Shown: positions 31,485 to 40,220 of the stretch, piece after piece | How the letters are laid out: each line of letters opens with the position of its first letter | How positions within the stretch are numbered: the first letter of the stretch is position 1 | Assembly (NCBI GenBank): GCA_964486295.1 | Contig: CAZAMF010000008.1 | Span: 30,569 to 94,568 of the forward strand | Length of the DNA stretch: 64,000 bases | DNA from: CALBZG01 sp964486295 | GTDB taxonomy: Bacteria > Bacillota > Clostridia > Peptostreptococcales > Anaerovoracaceae | Reading direction: 5' to 3' | Notes under the pieces: model-generated | What the model was told of the DNA's origin: nothing | Seen by the model: the letters and a program-made list of their open reading frames with translations, nothing else | Database searches by the model: none | Translations under genes and position numbers: made by a program

Positions 31485-32793
31485 AAAATTCTACCTCCCC
31501 GCCAAGCGATTTGAAGTCTTCCCAGAATCCCGGATAGGATTTGGATACACTCTCAGCAGTGCTGATGATGATAGGCTCTTTACAGGCCACCGACGCAATG
31601 GCAAAAGCCATAACGATACGATGATCTCCATAACCGTTGACCTCGCCGCCATTCAGAGTTTCCACCCCTTCAAGGATCATTCCATCCTCAGTCACCTTCG
31701 CATGCGCTCCGATTTTATTTAATCCCTCAGCCATAACGGCTAGTCTGTCAGATTCTTTTGTTTTGAGGCGCCCTGCATTCCGGATGATGGTTTTCCCAAC
31801 CCCAACTGATCCCAGAACCGCAAGAACTGGCATGAGGTCCGGTATATTCGCCACGCTGATATCCAGCGGCCTGTTCGCGCCGGCTTTCACTGAAATTCCG
31901 GTTTTCAGCAGCGTCAACTTGGCGCCGAACGCGGATATTCCTATAAATATTTCACGGTCCGGCTGCATGGACATTGGAAACAGCCCTTCAACCGTAAGCT
32001 CCGGATGCTCGCAATAGGAGCCCCCGGACGCAACAGCCAAAGCCCCTGCACCCAGCCAGAATGCACCGGCTGACCAATCGCCCTCAATGTCGAATACTTC
32101 CCCGGAAGGTTTTATGTATTTCTGGTTTCCTTGAGAGCTGAATTCATAATATCCATCTTTTTCGGACCCGTCGATATCCACTCTGAAAGCCACCATCGTC
32201 TGGAGGGTGAGTCCGATATATCCCTCTGAAACCAAAGGCATGGTTACAATCAACTTGCTTTTGTCGTTCAATAGTGTCATTGCAAAGAGCATTCCGGAAA
32301 TATATTGGGATGTCATGTCCCCCGGAAATTTAAAGACTCCGGGTTTTAGTTTTCCTGTCATGACGCAAATCGTGTCTTTTTCCAGAGATGCTTCGAAACC
32401 GCAGCCGTGAGCGGAAAGCTTATCCTTGATCACGCCGATGGGTCTTCCGAAAATTGAGCCTTTACCTTTAAAAGCCACCCGGTTATTTTCTGTTTTCAAT
32501 GCTGCTACTACAGGCAGCATAAACCGGAGGCAAGTGGCGCTTTCACCGCATTGTAGGACTGCGTCCTTGCCGTTTTTTATGTCCGCTAGCTGTTTGACCG
32601 CTTCAGACATATACCTTGTATCTGCGCAGGTTTTTTCGTTGATCACCACCACAGGTGCGGCTGCATTTTGTTTAGAATCATCTCCCGTCAGACCAGCCAA
32701 TGCTGCTGCCAGAAGATATCTCTGCTCCATAGATTTGGAAGCAGGGGCTTTAACGGTTCCAGACAATATTTTAGGTGTTATTTTCGCCTTCAT
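31474..32793 (-). CDS. aroA: 3-phosphoshikimate 1-carboxyvinyltransferase (EPSP synthase)
   Basis: Joins shikimate 3-phosphate and phosphoenolpyruvate; 439 residues with two EPSP-synthase half-domains. SGTVKAPASKSMEQRYLLAA is the N-terminal substrate Lys-Ser block, with Gln-Arg where most enzymes have HR. LQCGESATCLRFMLPVVAAL (NSGT-type loop), ITGKLKPG-like MTGKLKPGVFKFPGDMTSQY, RNAGRLKTKESDRL and GYGDHRIVMAFAIAS are all present. The second block has CGESATCLRF rather than GNAGTAMRP, which places it outside the common glyphosate-sensitive class I consensus. Confidence 0.94.
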   Translation of the reverse strand: MKAKITPKILSGTVKAPASKSMEQRYLLAAALAGLTGDDSKQNAAAPVVVINEKTCADTRYMSEAVKQLADIKNGKDAVLQCGESATCLRFMLPVVAALKTENNRVAFKGKGSIFGRPIGVIKDKLSAHGCGFEASLEKDTICVMTGKLKPGVFKFPGDMTSQYISGMLFAMTLLNDKSKLIVTMPLVSEGYIGLTLQTMVAFRVDIDGSEKDGYYEFSSQGNQKYIKPSGEVFDIEGDWSAGAFWLGAGALAVASGGSYCEHPELTVEGLFPMSMQPDREIFIGISAFGAKLTLLKTGISVKAGANRPLDISVANIPDLMPVLAVLGSVGVGKTIIRNAGRLKTKESDRLAVMAEGLNKIGAHAKVTEDGMILEGVETLNGGEVNGYGDHRIVMAFAIASVACKEPIIISTAESVSKSYPGFWEDFKSLGGEVEFYES

Positions 32794-32811
32794 TTTGCCG
32801 CTCCTTATTAT

Positions 32812-33897
32812 TTAAAATATATTCTCTACATAGGTCATCAACTGGCCGGAATCGATTTTCTGCAGCCGGCATCTGCCTATTTCCTCCGGGACGATGATCG
32901 TCAGCCCTTTACCCATCCATTTTTTATCGATCATGATGGTATCATAAAGCTGATTCTTTTCAAATCTCCTCATGTCGGTTTCAAATCCCAGATCCCTGAG
33001 TAGTTCCCTAAGGATGATGCTGAAGTCCTGTGAGCAATAACCCATTCGGTAAGCGGCCTTTGCCTCGGCTATCATGCCCAGCGCTACCGCCTCTCCGTGC
33101 GAGACTTGATAATCCGTCAGTTTTTCTATGGCATGTCCAATGGTATGACCGAAATTCAGGAGCATTCTTTCTCCGAAGTCCCGTTCATCTGCTTCGACGA
33201 TGGCACATTTGATTTCAATGCATCTGCTGATGATCTCCTCTGCCAGCAGGCTGTCTTCAGCCTTTAAATCCCGGATTGTTGTTAAAATACTCTTATCTTT
33301 AATAAAACCATATTTGACGGCTTCTGCCAAGCCCTCTCTGAAAATACCGGCTGGTAATGTTTTCAATGTATCGACATCACATAGAACCATAGATGGCTGC
33401 CAAAATGCGCCGGCCAGGTTTTTTCCGGCTTCCAGATTGACTGCTGTCTTGCCCCCCACTGAAGAGTCGATGGCTGCCAAAAAAGTCGTCGGAACCTGCA
33501 CATATGCCAGCCCTCTCATAAAAACCGCAGCCGCAAATCCGGTGATATCGCCGGTCACTCCGCCGCCAAGTGCAATCAGCAAATCGCTTCTGTTAAATCC
33601 TTGTTTTGCCAGTCCACACAAAATATCATTGAGGGTCGACATATTCTTGGAAGCATCGCCGGGTTCAAATACATGGGTCCATACGGTAAAACCCGATCTC
33701 TCCAAGGTATCCGCCGTTCTTTCAAGATGTATTCCTGCCACATGGGCATCGGTTATAATCCCTGCTTTTTCAGGCCTTGCCCCTTTAAAAACTGTAGAAA
33801 TCTTCTCTCCCAGTGTGTCTAGGATACCGGATCCGACAAAAATATCGTAGGATGTACCGATTTTTTGTTCCGGCAGGTTCATTCTGATTGTTTTCAA
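32812..33897 (-). CDS. aroB: 3-dehydroquinate synthase
   Basis: An NAD- and zinc-dependent enzyme making the carbocycle of the shikimate pathway, 361 residues. The NAD site is ALGGGVTGDITGFAAAVFMR. YVQVPTTFLAAIDSSVGGKT, LAEAVKYGFI and the zinc histidines in LLNFGHTIGHAIEKLTDY and SHGEAVALGM are all seen. The start is ambiguous between TTG 33897 (GAGGGG 9 bases upstream) and ATG 33882 five codons later. It lies in the order aroF, aroB, aroA, aroC. Confidence 0.96.
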   Translation of the reverse strand: MKTIRMNLPEQKIGTSYDIFVGSGILDTLGEKISTVFKGARPEKAGIITDAHVAGIHLERTADTLERSGFTVWTHVFEPGDASKNMSTLNDILCGLAKQGFNRSDLLIALGGGVTGDITGFAAAVFMRGLAYVQVPTTFLAAIDSSVGGKTAVNLEAGKNLAGAFWQPSMVLCDVDTLKTLPAGIFREGLAEAVKYGFIKDKSILTTIRDLKAEDSLLAEEIISRCIEIKCAIVEADERDFGERMLLNFGHTIGHAIEKLTDYQVSHGEAVALGMIAEAKAAYRMGYCSQDFSIILRELLRDLGFETDMRRFEKNQLYDTIMIDKKWMGKGLTIIVPEEIGRCRLQKIDSGQLMTYVENIF

Positions 33898-33925
33898 CCT
33901 CTTCTGCCCCTCTCAGTAATCTTTT

Positions 33926-34924
33926 CTATAACGATTCTCTTAATCTCATCAACGCCTGCATCAGATCCTTGAACCGCTTTGGATCAAGGGACTGCGCACC
34001 GTCGCACAGGGCCTCTTCCGGCTTATGATGCACTTCGATCATGACGCCGTCGGCTCCTGCCGCCGCAGCGGCTAAAGCCATCGGTTTAACAATCCTTGCG
34101 ATCCCCGTGGCATGGCTCGGATCTACGATTACCGGAAGATGAGTGAGTTCTTTCAGAAGGGGTACCGCAGAAAGATCCAGTGTGTTCACCGTGGCGGTTT
34201 CAAAAGTCTTGATGCCTCTTTCACAAAGCACTACTTTATTGTTGCCGGAAGCCATAATATATTCTGCGCTCATAAGCAGATCCTCCAGCGTCGCCGCAGC
34301 ACCTCTTTTCAGCAGGATCGGCTTCCTGACGCCACCCAGTTCTTTAAGCAATTCATAGTTCTGCATATTTCTGGCACCGACCTGGATCATATCGACTTTA
34401 TCGAACATGGAAAGGTGATTGACATCCATGACCTCGGTAACGATGGGCATTGCACTGGCTATTTTGGCCTTCAGTAAAAGATCAATGCCTTCTTTTCTAA
34501 GTCCCTGGAAAGTATAAGGAGAAGTCCTCGGCTTGAATGCGCCGCCTCTCAGGATGGAAGCCCCCGCCTCCTTTACCAGAAGCGCTGTACCGCAAATCTG
34601 CTCCTGGGATTCCACAGAGCAAGGCCCGGCAATGACCTGGAAATGCCCGCCTCCGATCTTGACTCCGCCTACATCCACAATGGTATCCTGCGGGAAGAAT
34701 TTTCTGTTTGCCAGCTTGTATGGTTCCTGGATCCTTTTGACTCCTTCCACGATATCCAGAGCTTTGAATTGATTTGGATCCAATCCCACCGTGTCACCGA
34801 CGATCCCGAGAATCGTGATTTTCTGCCCCTGGCTGAAATGGTAAGTAAAGCCCTTCTCAGTAAGCATATTCAATAGCTTGTCCAATTTTTCCATATCAGG
34901 GTTGTTTTTTAAAATAATGATCAT
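33926..34924 (-). CDS. aroF: 3-deoxy-7-phosphoheptulonate synthase (type I-beta, with N-terminal ACT-like domain)
   Basis: First enzyme of the pathway, joining PEP and erythrose 4-phosphate; 332 residues. An N-terminal ferredoxin/ACT-like regulatory domain (about 1-70) begins MIIILKNNPDMEKLDKLLNM and is typical of the Thermotoga/Bacillus-type enzyme subject to feedback by aromatic amino acids. The barrel has VIAGPCSVESQEQI, LRGGAFKPRTSPYTFQG, LLKRGAAATLEDLLMSAEY and VDPSHATG. ATG 34924 with GAGGGG upstream is the start. The gene stops 28 bp before aroB. Confidence 0.95.
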   Translation of the reverse strand: MIIILKNNPDMEKLDKLLNMLTEKGFTYHFSQGQKITILGIVGDTVGLDPNQFKALDIVEGVKRIQEPYKLANRKFFPQDTIVDVGGVKIGGGHFQVIAGPCSVESQEQICGTALLVKEAGASILRGGAFKPRTSPYTFQGLRKEGIDLLLKAKIASAMPIVTEVMDVNHLSMFDKVDMIQVGARNMQNYELLKELGGVRKPILLKRGAAATLEDLLMSAEYIMASGNNKVVLCERGIKTFETATVNTLDLSAVPLLKELTHLPVIVDPSHATGIARIVKPMALAAAAAGADGVMIEVHHKPEEALCDGAQSLDPKRFKDLMQALMRLRESL

Positions 34925-34981
34925 ATTGATTTCCCCTCTTTTTTTAAGATACAAGCCTTCAGTCAGATTATTCCAATCCGT

Positions 34982-36244
34982 TTATCGATCTTCCCGGGAC
35001 CTATGGATTTTTTCATCTGCATATCTTTCGTAAAGCGGTTTTCTTTCCGCATACAATTTTCTAACGGTTTCCCTGTTTTTTGACAACGGACGCCCTTCTA
35101 AAGCCAAATCCTCTATGGGAGCCTCCAGCCACAGAATTTTTCCGTTCTGCCTTAGAGCATCCATGGTCTCTTTTCTGAGCACCGCGCCGCCCCCGGTGGC
35201 AATCACAAGGGAATGCTCTTTCCCGATTCTCCTGGCCACAAGGGTTTCCAACTCCCGGAAGGCCGCCTCGCCGTGCTGATTTATGAATTCAGGGACCGGC
35301 ATGCCGGCTTCTTCCGCACAAAGATCGTCCATATCAAAGAAGGTTCTTTTCATGGCTTCGGCGTATTTCCGCCCCAGGAACGTCTTCCCTGCTCCCGGCA
35401 TCCCGATCAGTACAATGTTGGTGAGCATCTCTTCCAATTTTTCTATGATAGATTCGTTAAGAGTTTCGGGGTCCCGCCCATCAGGCAGTCTGCCTCCGGT
35501 AAAAAGCTTTGCCGCATACGTGGCCTGGGCAACCAGCATCGAGAGTCCATTGCTGTGAGGGATGCGCTTATCCCTGGCCTGAAGCAGCAAATCTGTTGCA
35601 AAAGGGTTATATACCACGTCAAGGACACCGCAGCATCCAGGGAATCCGCCAAGGTCGATCAGCTTATCATCGTTGTGCGGATAGGTCCCCACCGTCGTAG
35701 CATTGATGACGATTTCTATATCCGGATATTTCCGAAGATCGTCATAACTTACATATTCATACCCCAAAACCTCTGCATTGCAACGTTCCTCGGTGGAATA
35801 TCCGTTCAGTTTCCTTGTTGCAATTTTAATAGACAGCGGACTGCGGTCCTTTACTGCTTTCCGTAAGGTCAGGCTGACACCCCCGTCACCCAATATCAGA
35901 ACTTTTTTCCCGGCAAAGTTGATGCCTGCCCTGTCCGCCATATATAGGAAGCCTTTATAATCGGTATTATCGCCCAGCAGACGCTGACTGCCGTCTCCTG
36001 AAAAATACAGGATATTGACGCATCCGGCCTCTTTCGCCAATTCGCTGATCTCATCCGCCAGGTTCATGGCCCTGATCTTATAAGGATTTGTGACCATCAG
36101 CCCCTGATACTGCCTTTCGTTGATAAATCGGTCAAAGTCGTCTTCCGGAACTTCAAATAATTTGAACTCATAGCTGCCGATAGCATCATGGATCAGTTTT
36201 GAGTAGCTATACGTCAGTTTTTTTCCGATCAGACCGTATGCCAT
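34982..36244 (-). CDS. Bifunctional shikimate dehydrogenase / shikimate kinase fusion
   Basis: One 420-residue chain carries AroE then AroK. Residues 1-270 are shikimate dehydrogenase: GLIGKKLTYSYSKLIHDAIG (SxS substrate serines), MVTNPYK with Lys 56, CVNIL with Asn 77, DNTDYKGF with Asp 95, and the dinucleotide loop VLILGDGGVSLTLRKAV where GGAS has become GGVS. Residues 275-420 are shikimate kinase: Walker A GMPGAGKT (281-288), FFDMDDLCAEEAG, ATGGGAV and the lid GRPLSKNRE. It catalyses two successive steps around shikimate. It lies between the LTA-synthase-like gene (10 bp) and aroF. Confidence 0.94.
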   Translation of the reverse strand: MAYGLIGKKLTYSYSKLIHDAIGSYEFKLFEVPEDDFDRFINERQYQGLMVTNPYKIRAMNLADEISELAKEAGCVNILYFSGDGSQRLLGDNTDYKGFLYMADRAGINFAGKKVLILGDGGVSLTLRKAVKDRSPLSIKIATRKLNGYSTEERCNAEVLGYEYVSYDDLRKYPDIEIVINATTVGTYPHNDDKLIDLGGFPGCCGVLDVVYNPFATDLLLQARDKRIPHSNGLSMLVAQATYAAKLFTGGRLPDGRDPETLNESIIEKLEEMLTNIVLIGMPGAGKTFLGRKYAEAMKRTFFDMDDLCAEEAGMPVPEFINQHGEAAFRELETLVARRIGKEHSLVIATGGGAVLRKETMDALRQNGKILWLEAPIEDLALEGRPLSKNRETVRKLYAERKPLYERYADEKIHRSREDR

Positions 36245-36254
36245 GATTTCACTC

Positions 36255-38324
36255 CTATTCTGTGGTACTTAATATCTCCTTATATTTCTCCACCTGGCTG
36301 ACTCTCATATTTTCAACATCATCTGGATTGATTTTTTCCAGAAGGCCAAGAACGGTCGGGCCGAGGTAGATGGTTTTCAGTATCTTTCCATCCAAAGAAA
36401 TTTTGCTGTACTGGGTGAAATTCTCGCCTTTAATATAGTAATCCTGTCCGACCTGAACCACTTCATTGATTTTGACCGGCTTGATGCCCATTTGAATATC
36501 TGTTGTTTTAAAAGGATTATATCCGCCATAGATGAAATCCCTGCCATACAGCATATCATACCCCAGGAAATACATTCCCTCAATGTATGTTTCACTATCC
36601 TGGTGGTGCTGATGATAATTTATCATTGTTCCCACATGAATATTCAGACGGTTCAGCACCTCCGCCGATAATTGGTAGGCTGCAAGATCCAGATCTTTTT
36701 TCGGCATCCAATAATTTGACCAGATGACATATCTTGTCTGATATAAATTCCCTGTAGTTACATCGTCCTCCGACATATCGATGGCCGGCAGATGGTCGCC
36801 ATATATGACCAGAACAACTTTTTCATCATAGTTCTGAAGTTCCTTTGTCAGATCCGCCAGAAAACTGTCCATGCCATGAACCATGTTGGCATAATACTCA
36901 TACTGCCAACGGAGTGCATCACTGGGTGCGTTCAATACCTTGATTTCTGGGTTCACCAGAACCTCCTCCGAAGGATATGCTCCATGACCCTCAACGCTGA
37001 TGGTATAAACAAAATCTTCTTTCTCCGTTGATTCAAGCGCAGCCATGATATAGTCCGTCAGTACGCCGTCCCTCGCCCAGTTTTTAGGAGTTTTGATCAC
37101 ATTGTTCATATATTCAAGACTGGTGAAGGTATCAAACCCCATATTGGCAAAAACTTTATTACGACCATAGAACACCGCTCTATGATTATGAATGGCATGA
37201 GCGGTATAACCGATGCTCTTTAAATCCCTGGCAACGCTTTCCACAGGTTCCTTCAGCAGAACCGATTTATAAGGGTATTCACCTGGCCCAAAAGCCTTCA
37301 GGCTGATGCCGCAAAGCGCTTCGAACTCCGTATTTGCCGTGCCGGCGCCGACAGCGGGCACTGTTAGCAGCCCGGTGGAATATTTCTCAGAAAGGCTTCT
37401 GAAAAACGGGATCGGATCCTCAGAAAATGAAACGTTTTTAAACTCCATTGGGTCTACAAATGACTCCATCTGAAGCATAATGATATTCGGATGTTTTATG
37501 CCATCATCCTTGATTTCAAAATTCATAACGCCGTCGTCGCCCAGTTCCTGTTCCGAAAAATAATTCTTTGCGGCTGTTGCAGTATAATCCAGCGGTTTGC
37601 TGATCCCTGTATTGAGCCAGGTACTGATAAAGCAGTACGGAAATCCGTTGTCTCTATAGGCATACGCAAGGTTTCCGAAATAGGTGTCAACAAGGCCGGT
37701 GCGTGTTGCAATACCGGTAGCGGCAAAAGTGCCCAGCCCGATTGAAAGCACGATGACGATTATCTTTCTGTAATCCAGCCGGGCGCTCTTGGGACCTTTG
37801 AACCAGAACAAAACGACCCCCGCTATTGTCAAAGCCAGCAGCACGCCGAAAAGAATCAGCATGGATTTGGACATATAATTGGTGGCGATCGTAAGTCCAT
37901 CCCCTACATTCGACAGGTCTTTCGTTGTAAAAGGGGTCATACGCTTTGAAAGGATAACACCGTTGGTGATGCCGAGCCCCATCCAGATCAAGCTCATAAA
38001 CAGATAGATGAGCACCTTCCGTCTGAAAAGCAGCCCTAAGCTCATGGTGGCGAAAATAATCAGTGCATTATAAAGAAAGACAATTGGGCTACCCACCAGA
38101 TAGGCAGCACCGCCGGCGATAGACTGCCGGGCCATTGATTCAATGGCAAAGTTGAGGATGACCGCCAGAATTGCCGGAACCCAAAGGGTATCTCTGATAT
38201 ATTTCGCATGAAACTTCTCTATCCGGGTTTTCTCCCGGATTTTTTTTGCAGGCTTGACTTTCCTGCTTTTTAATTTGATATTGAGCTTGTTTGTAAGCTT
38301 GTTCTTTATATTACCAAAATTCAT
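36255..38324 (-). CDS. LTA synthase family (sulfatase-fold) membrane protein
   Basis: A 689-residue polytopic membrane enzyme. A Lys-rich N-terminus precedes about five TM helices (roughly residues 48-215). An extracellular alkaline-phosphatase/sulfatase domain follows (about 275-590). IIMLQMESFVDPM has the metal Glu. AVGAGTANTEFEALCG holds the Thr nucleophile, and VLVIYGDHLPAIDMSEDD the Asp-His metal site. It transfers glycerol phosphate or a related group to make a wall-linked or lipid-linked polymer. The last ~100 residues form a small Ig-like or IPT-like domain (GIKPVKINEVVQVGQDYYIK). Start and rsmA stop overlap (ATGA). Confidence 0.9.
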   Translation of the reverse strand: MNFGNIKNKLTNKLNIKLKSRKVKPAKKIREKTRIEKFHAKYIRDTLWVPAILAVILNFAIESMARQSIAGGAAYLVGSPIVFLYNALIIFATMSLGLLFRRKVLIYLFMSLIWMGLGITNGVILSKRMTPFTTKDLSNVGDGLTIATNYMSKSMLILFGVLLALTIAGVVLFWFKGPKSARLDYRKIIVIVLSIGLGTFAATGIATRTGLVDTYFGNLAYAYRDNGFPYCFISTWLNTGISKPLDYTATAAKNYFSEQELGDDGVMNFEIKDDGIKHPNIIMLQMESFVDPMEFKNVSFSEDPIPFFRSLSEKYSTGLLTVPAVGAGTANTEFEALCGISLKAFGPGEYPYKSVLLKEPVESVARDLKSIGYTAHAIHNHRAVFYGRNKVFANMGFDTFTSLEYMNNVIKTPKNWARDGVLTDYIMAALESTEKEDFVYTISVEGHGAYPSEEVLVNPEIKVLNAPSDALRWQYEYYANMVHGMDSFLADLTKELQNYDEKVVLVIYGDHLPAIDMSEDDVTTGNLYQTRYVIWSNYWMPKKDLDLAAYQLSAEVLNRLNIHVGTMINYHQHHQDSETYIEGMYFLGYDMLYGRDFIYGGYNPFKTTDIQMGIKPVKINEVVQVGQDYYIKGENFTQYSKISLDGKILKTIYLGPTVLGLLEKINPDDVENMRVSQVEKYKEILSTTE

Positions 38325-39196
38325 CTTTTTACCTTTGTGATACTATTTGCCAACTGAGCGAATTCTTCAATCGACAAGGTTTCTGCCCTGCGGGCAGGAT
38401 CAATACCTGCTTCCGTCAGAGCACCGAAAATCGTTTCCTTATCAATCCCAAGATTCGCCGAGAGGGCGTTGAGCAGTGTTTTTCTTCTTTGCCCGAATCC
38501 GGCTTTAATGCAGCTGAAAAAAGTCTCTTCACTCAGCAGATCAACCGGAGGTTCCTTTCTCATATCCAGACGGAGAACCGTTGAATCCACCTTGGGCTGA
38601 GGTATAAAAACCTCTTTAGGTACATTGGCCACCCTGGAAACTCTGCAATAATAAGCCACTGCTGCAGAAATCGCACCATATGCTTTGCTTCCTGGTTCAG
38701 CGATGATCCGATCCGCTACTTCCTTCTGCATCATGATGGTTATGCTGTCCACAGGGATCTTATCTTCAAGCAGCTTCATGATGATCGGTGTCGTGATATA
38801 GTACGGAAGATTCCCGATTACTTTTACCTTTTTCGGTTTTGTCCCATCAGGCAGTTTCGCATGAAGGATGACCTCTTTTAAATCCGTTTTCAGGATATCA
38901 CGGTTAATGATCTCAACGTTGTCGAAATCGGCCAGGGTTTCAGCCAGCACCGGTATGAGACAGCTGTCAATTTCTATTGCGGTTACAATGCCGGCGGCCT
39001 GACAGAGCTCCCGGGTTATTACGCCTATCCCGGGCCCTATTTCGATGGCATGATCTTCTTTGCCGATATGTGATTGTTCTACAATGGAGTCGACGATATT
39101 TTTATCTGCCAAAAAGTTTTGCCCCAGACTTTTCGAAAGTCTGAGGTCATGTTTATCTCTGATATCTCTAATCGTTGAGGGTGCGTAAAGCTTCAT
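38321..39196 (-). CDS. rsmA: 16S rRNA dimethyladenosine transferase RsmA (KsgA)
   Basis: Dimethylates two adjacent adenosines in the 3' helix of 16S rRNA; 291 residues. KSLGQNFLADKNIVDSIVEQ starts the Rossmann methyltransferase. IEIGPGIGVITREL is motif I, binding SAM. KVIGNLPYYITTPIIMKLL contains the catalytic NLPY motif IV. The C-terminal helical domain has FGQRRKTLLNALS. GGGAGG precedes ATG 39196, which overlaps rnmV by 29 bp. Confidence 0.96.
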   Translation of the reverse strand: MKLYAPSTIRDIRDKHDLRLSKSLGQNFLADKNIVDSIVEQSHIGKEDHAIEIGPGIGVITRELCQAAGIVTAIEIDSCLIPVLAETLADFDNVEIINRDILKTDLKEVILHAKLPDGTKPKKVKVIGNLPYYITTPIIMKLLEDKIPVDSITIMMQKEVADRIIAEPGSKAYGAISAAVAYYCRVSRVANVPKEVFIPQPKVDSTVLRLDMRKEPPVDLLSEETFFSCIKAGFGQRRKTLLNALSANLGIDKETIFGALTEAGIDPARRAETLSIEEFAQLANSITKVKR

Positions 39197-39728
39197 TGAA
39201 TTCCTCCCTCGTCACCTTAAACTTGTTCAATTTGTCCAGAAATGCCCGGCTGTTTCCATATCCGATCCCAAGGATCTTCCCTATTTCCTGTCGCTTTCGG
39301 CCGGATTCCCGCGCTCCGTCAAGCCCTGAGTCAAAAAGATCCTGCCTGGTAAACTCGGGTTTTTCCGGAATCTCCTCCATCAGGCATCTGGCGTTTTCCA
39401 GTGCACGAATGATCGCTTCCGGCTCTGCATTCTCTATGCCGATATCGCCGTCTGCTGAATCCGTAGCCTCTTCTCTGCTTAAGAAAGCATGCTTGGCCTG
39501 CGGGTATCTGGATGCCAGTCTTCTTCGCAGGAATTCGCCGGCATGATCCGGGTCCGTAAAAATAACCAGGCCGGTTTCTTTATATGCCTTGTCCAGTAAT
39601 GAGAAAGTTGCTGAAGTCACTCCAAATCCGTGGGTTTCCAGTGTTGTACAAACACATGCGCGTTTTAAAGCGGAAGTGTCGTCCTTCCCCTCTACAACAA
39701 TGATTTCCTTAATTGCTTTCTCTTTCAC
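39168..39728 (-). CDS. rnmV: Ribonuclease M5
   Basis: TOPRIM-fold nuclease that matures 5S rRNA, about 186 residues. EIIVVEGKDDTSALKRAC carries the TOPRIM Glu, and VIFTDPDHAGEFLRRRL the DxD. The C-terminal M5 domain has IGKILGIGYGNSRAFLDKLN. The start is unclear: GTG 39728 gives the usual length, but the frame continues to TTG 39761, and neither has a strong ribosome site. It overlaps the DivIC-like gene by about 20 bp. The rnmV-rsmA order is conserved in Firmicutes. Confidence 0.92.
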   Translation of the reverse strand: MKEKAIKEIIVVEGKDDTSALKRACVCTTLETHGFGVTSATFSLLDKAYKETGLVIFTDPDHAGEFLRRRLASRYPQAKHAFLSREEATDSADGDIGIENAEPEAIIRALENARCLMEEIPEKPEFTRQDLFDSGLDGARESGRKRQEIGKILGIGYGNSRAFLDKLNKFKVTREEFNEALRTLND

Positions 39729-40203
39729 TACCAGTACCGCTTTCTTCCTTGATATTGTCAATGCCGCTGCCGGTTATATCCGGAAAAACATAAAGGATCT
39801 CACCCGGCATGATCAACTTCAATTGTTGCCTTGCCTGCTGCTCGACATATTCCCGGCTGTTCACATTATTGAGTTCTTCTTCCAGCCTGGCTTGTTCCTT
39901 TTTCAGATTCTGCTGTTCCGCTTCAAGATTTTTCTTTTCTTTGTTCAACGAAATAATATTGACAACTTGTATTGTAACTGCCGCAATGATCATCAGTATG
40001 ACCAGTGCATATAATGTCTTCCTCCGCAGATGCTTGGACTTCAGCCGTACCGATGCCTTTGGCACTGCCTTGACTTTTGTTTTTCTCTTTGCCAGCTCTT
40101 CCTGTCTTTTTTGTTGGCGCACCTTGACAGCCGCTGAATCCACCGGTTTTTTCATGCTGTTTCGGACATATTCCTGGCTGCGGCTCAATCTTTTTCTTGG
40201 CAT
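39709..40203 (-). CDS. DivIC/FtsB-like septum formation initiator protein
   Basis: A 164-residue bitopic division protein. A long basic cytoplasmic N-terminus (about 1-60) precedes one TM helix (about 65-82, TLYALVILMIIAAVTIQV). An extracytoplasmic coiled coil (about 85-120, LNKEKKNLEAEQQNLKKEQA) follows, then the conserved DivIC element YVEQQARQQLKLIMPGEILY. It would act with FtsL and DivIB in septal wall assembly. It sits 17 bp after the WalK-like kinase and overlaps rnmV, so wall control, division and RNA maturation share a transcript. Confidence 0.88.
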   Translation of the reverse strand: MPRKRLSRSQEYVRNSMKKPVDSAAVKVRQQKRQEELAKRKTKVKAVPKASVRLKSKHLRRKTLYALVILMIIAAVTIQVVNIISLNKEKKNLEAEQQNLKKEQARLEEELNNVNSREYVEQQARQQLKLIMPGEILYVFPDITGSGIDNIKEESGTGSERESN

Positions 40204-40220
40204 CTCGAAACTCCTGAACT

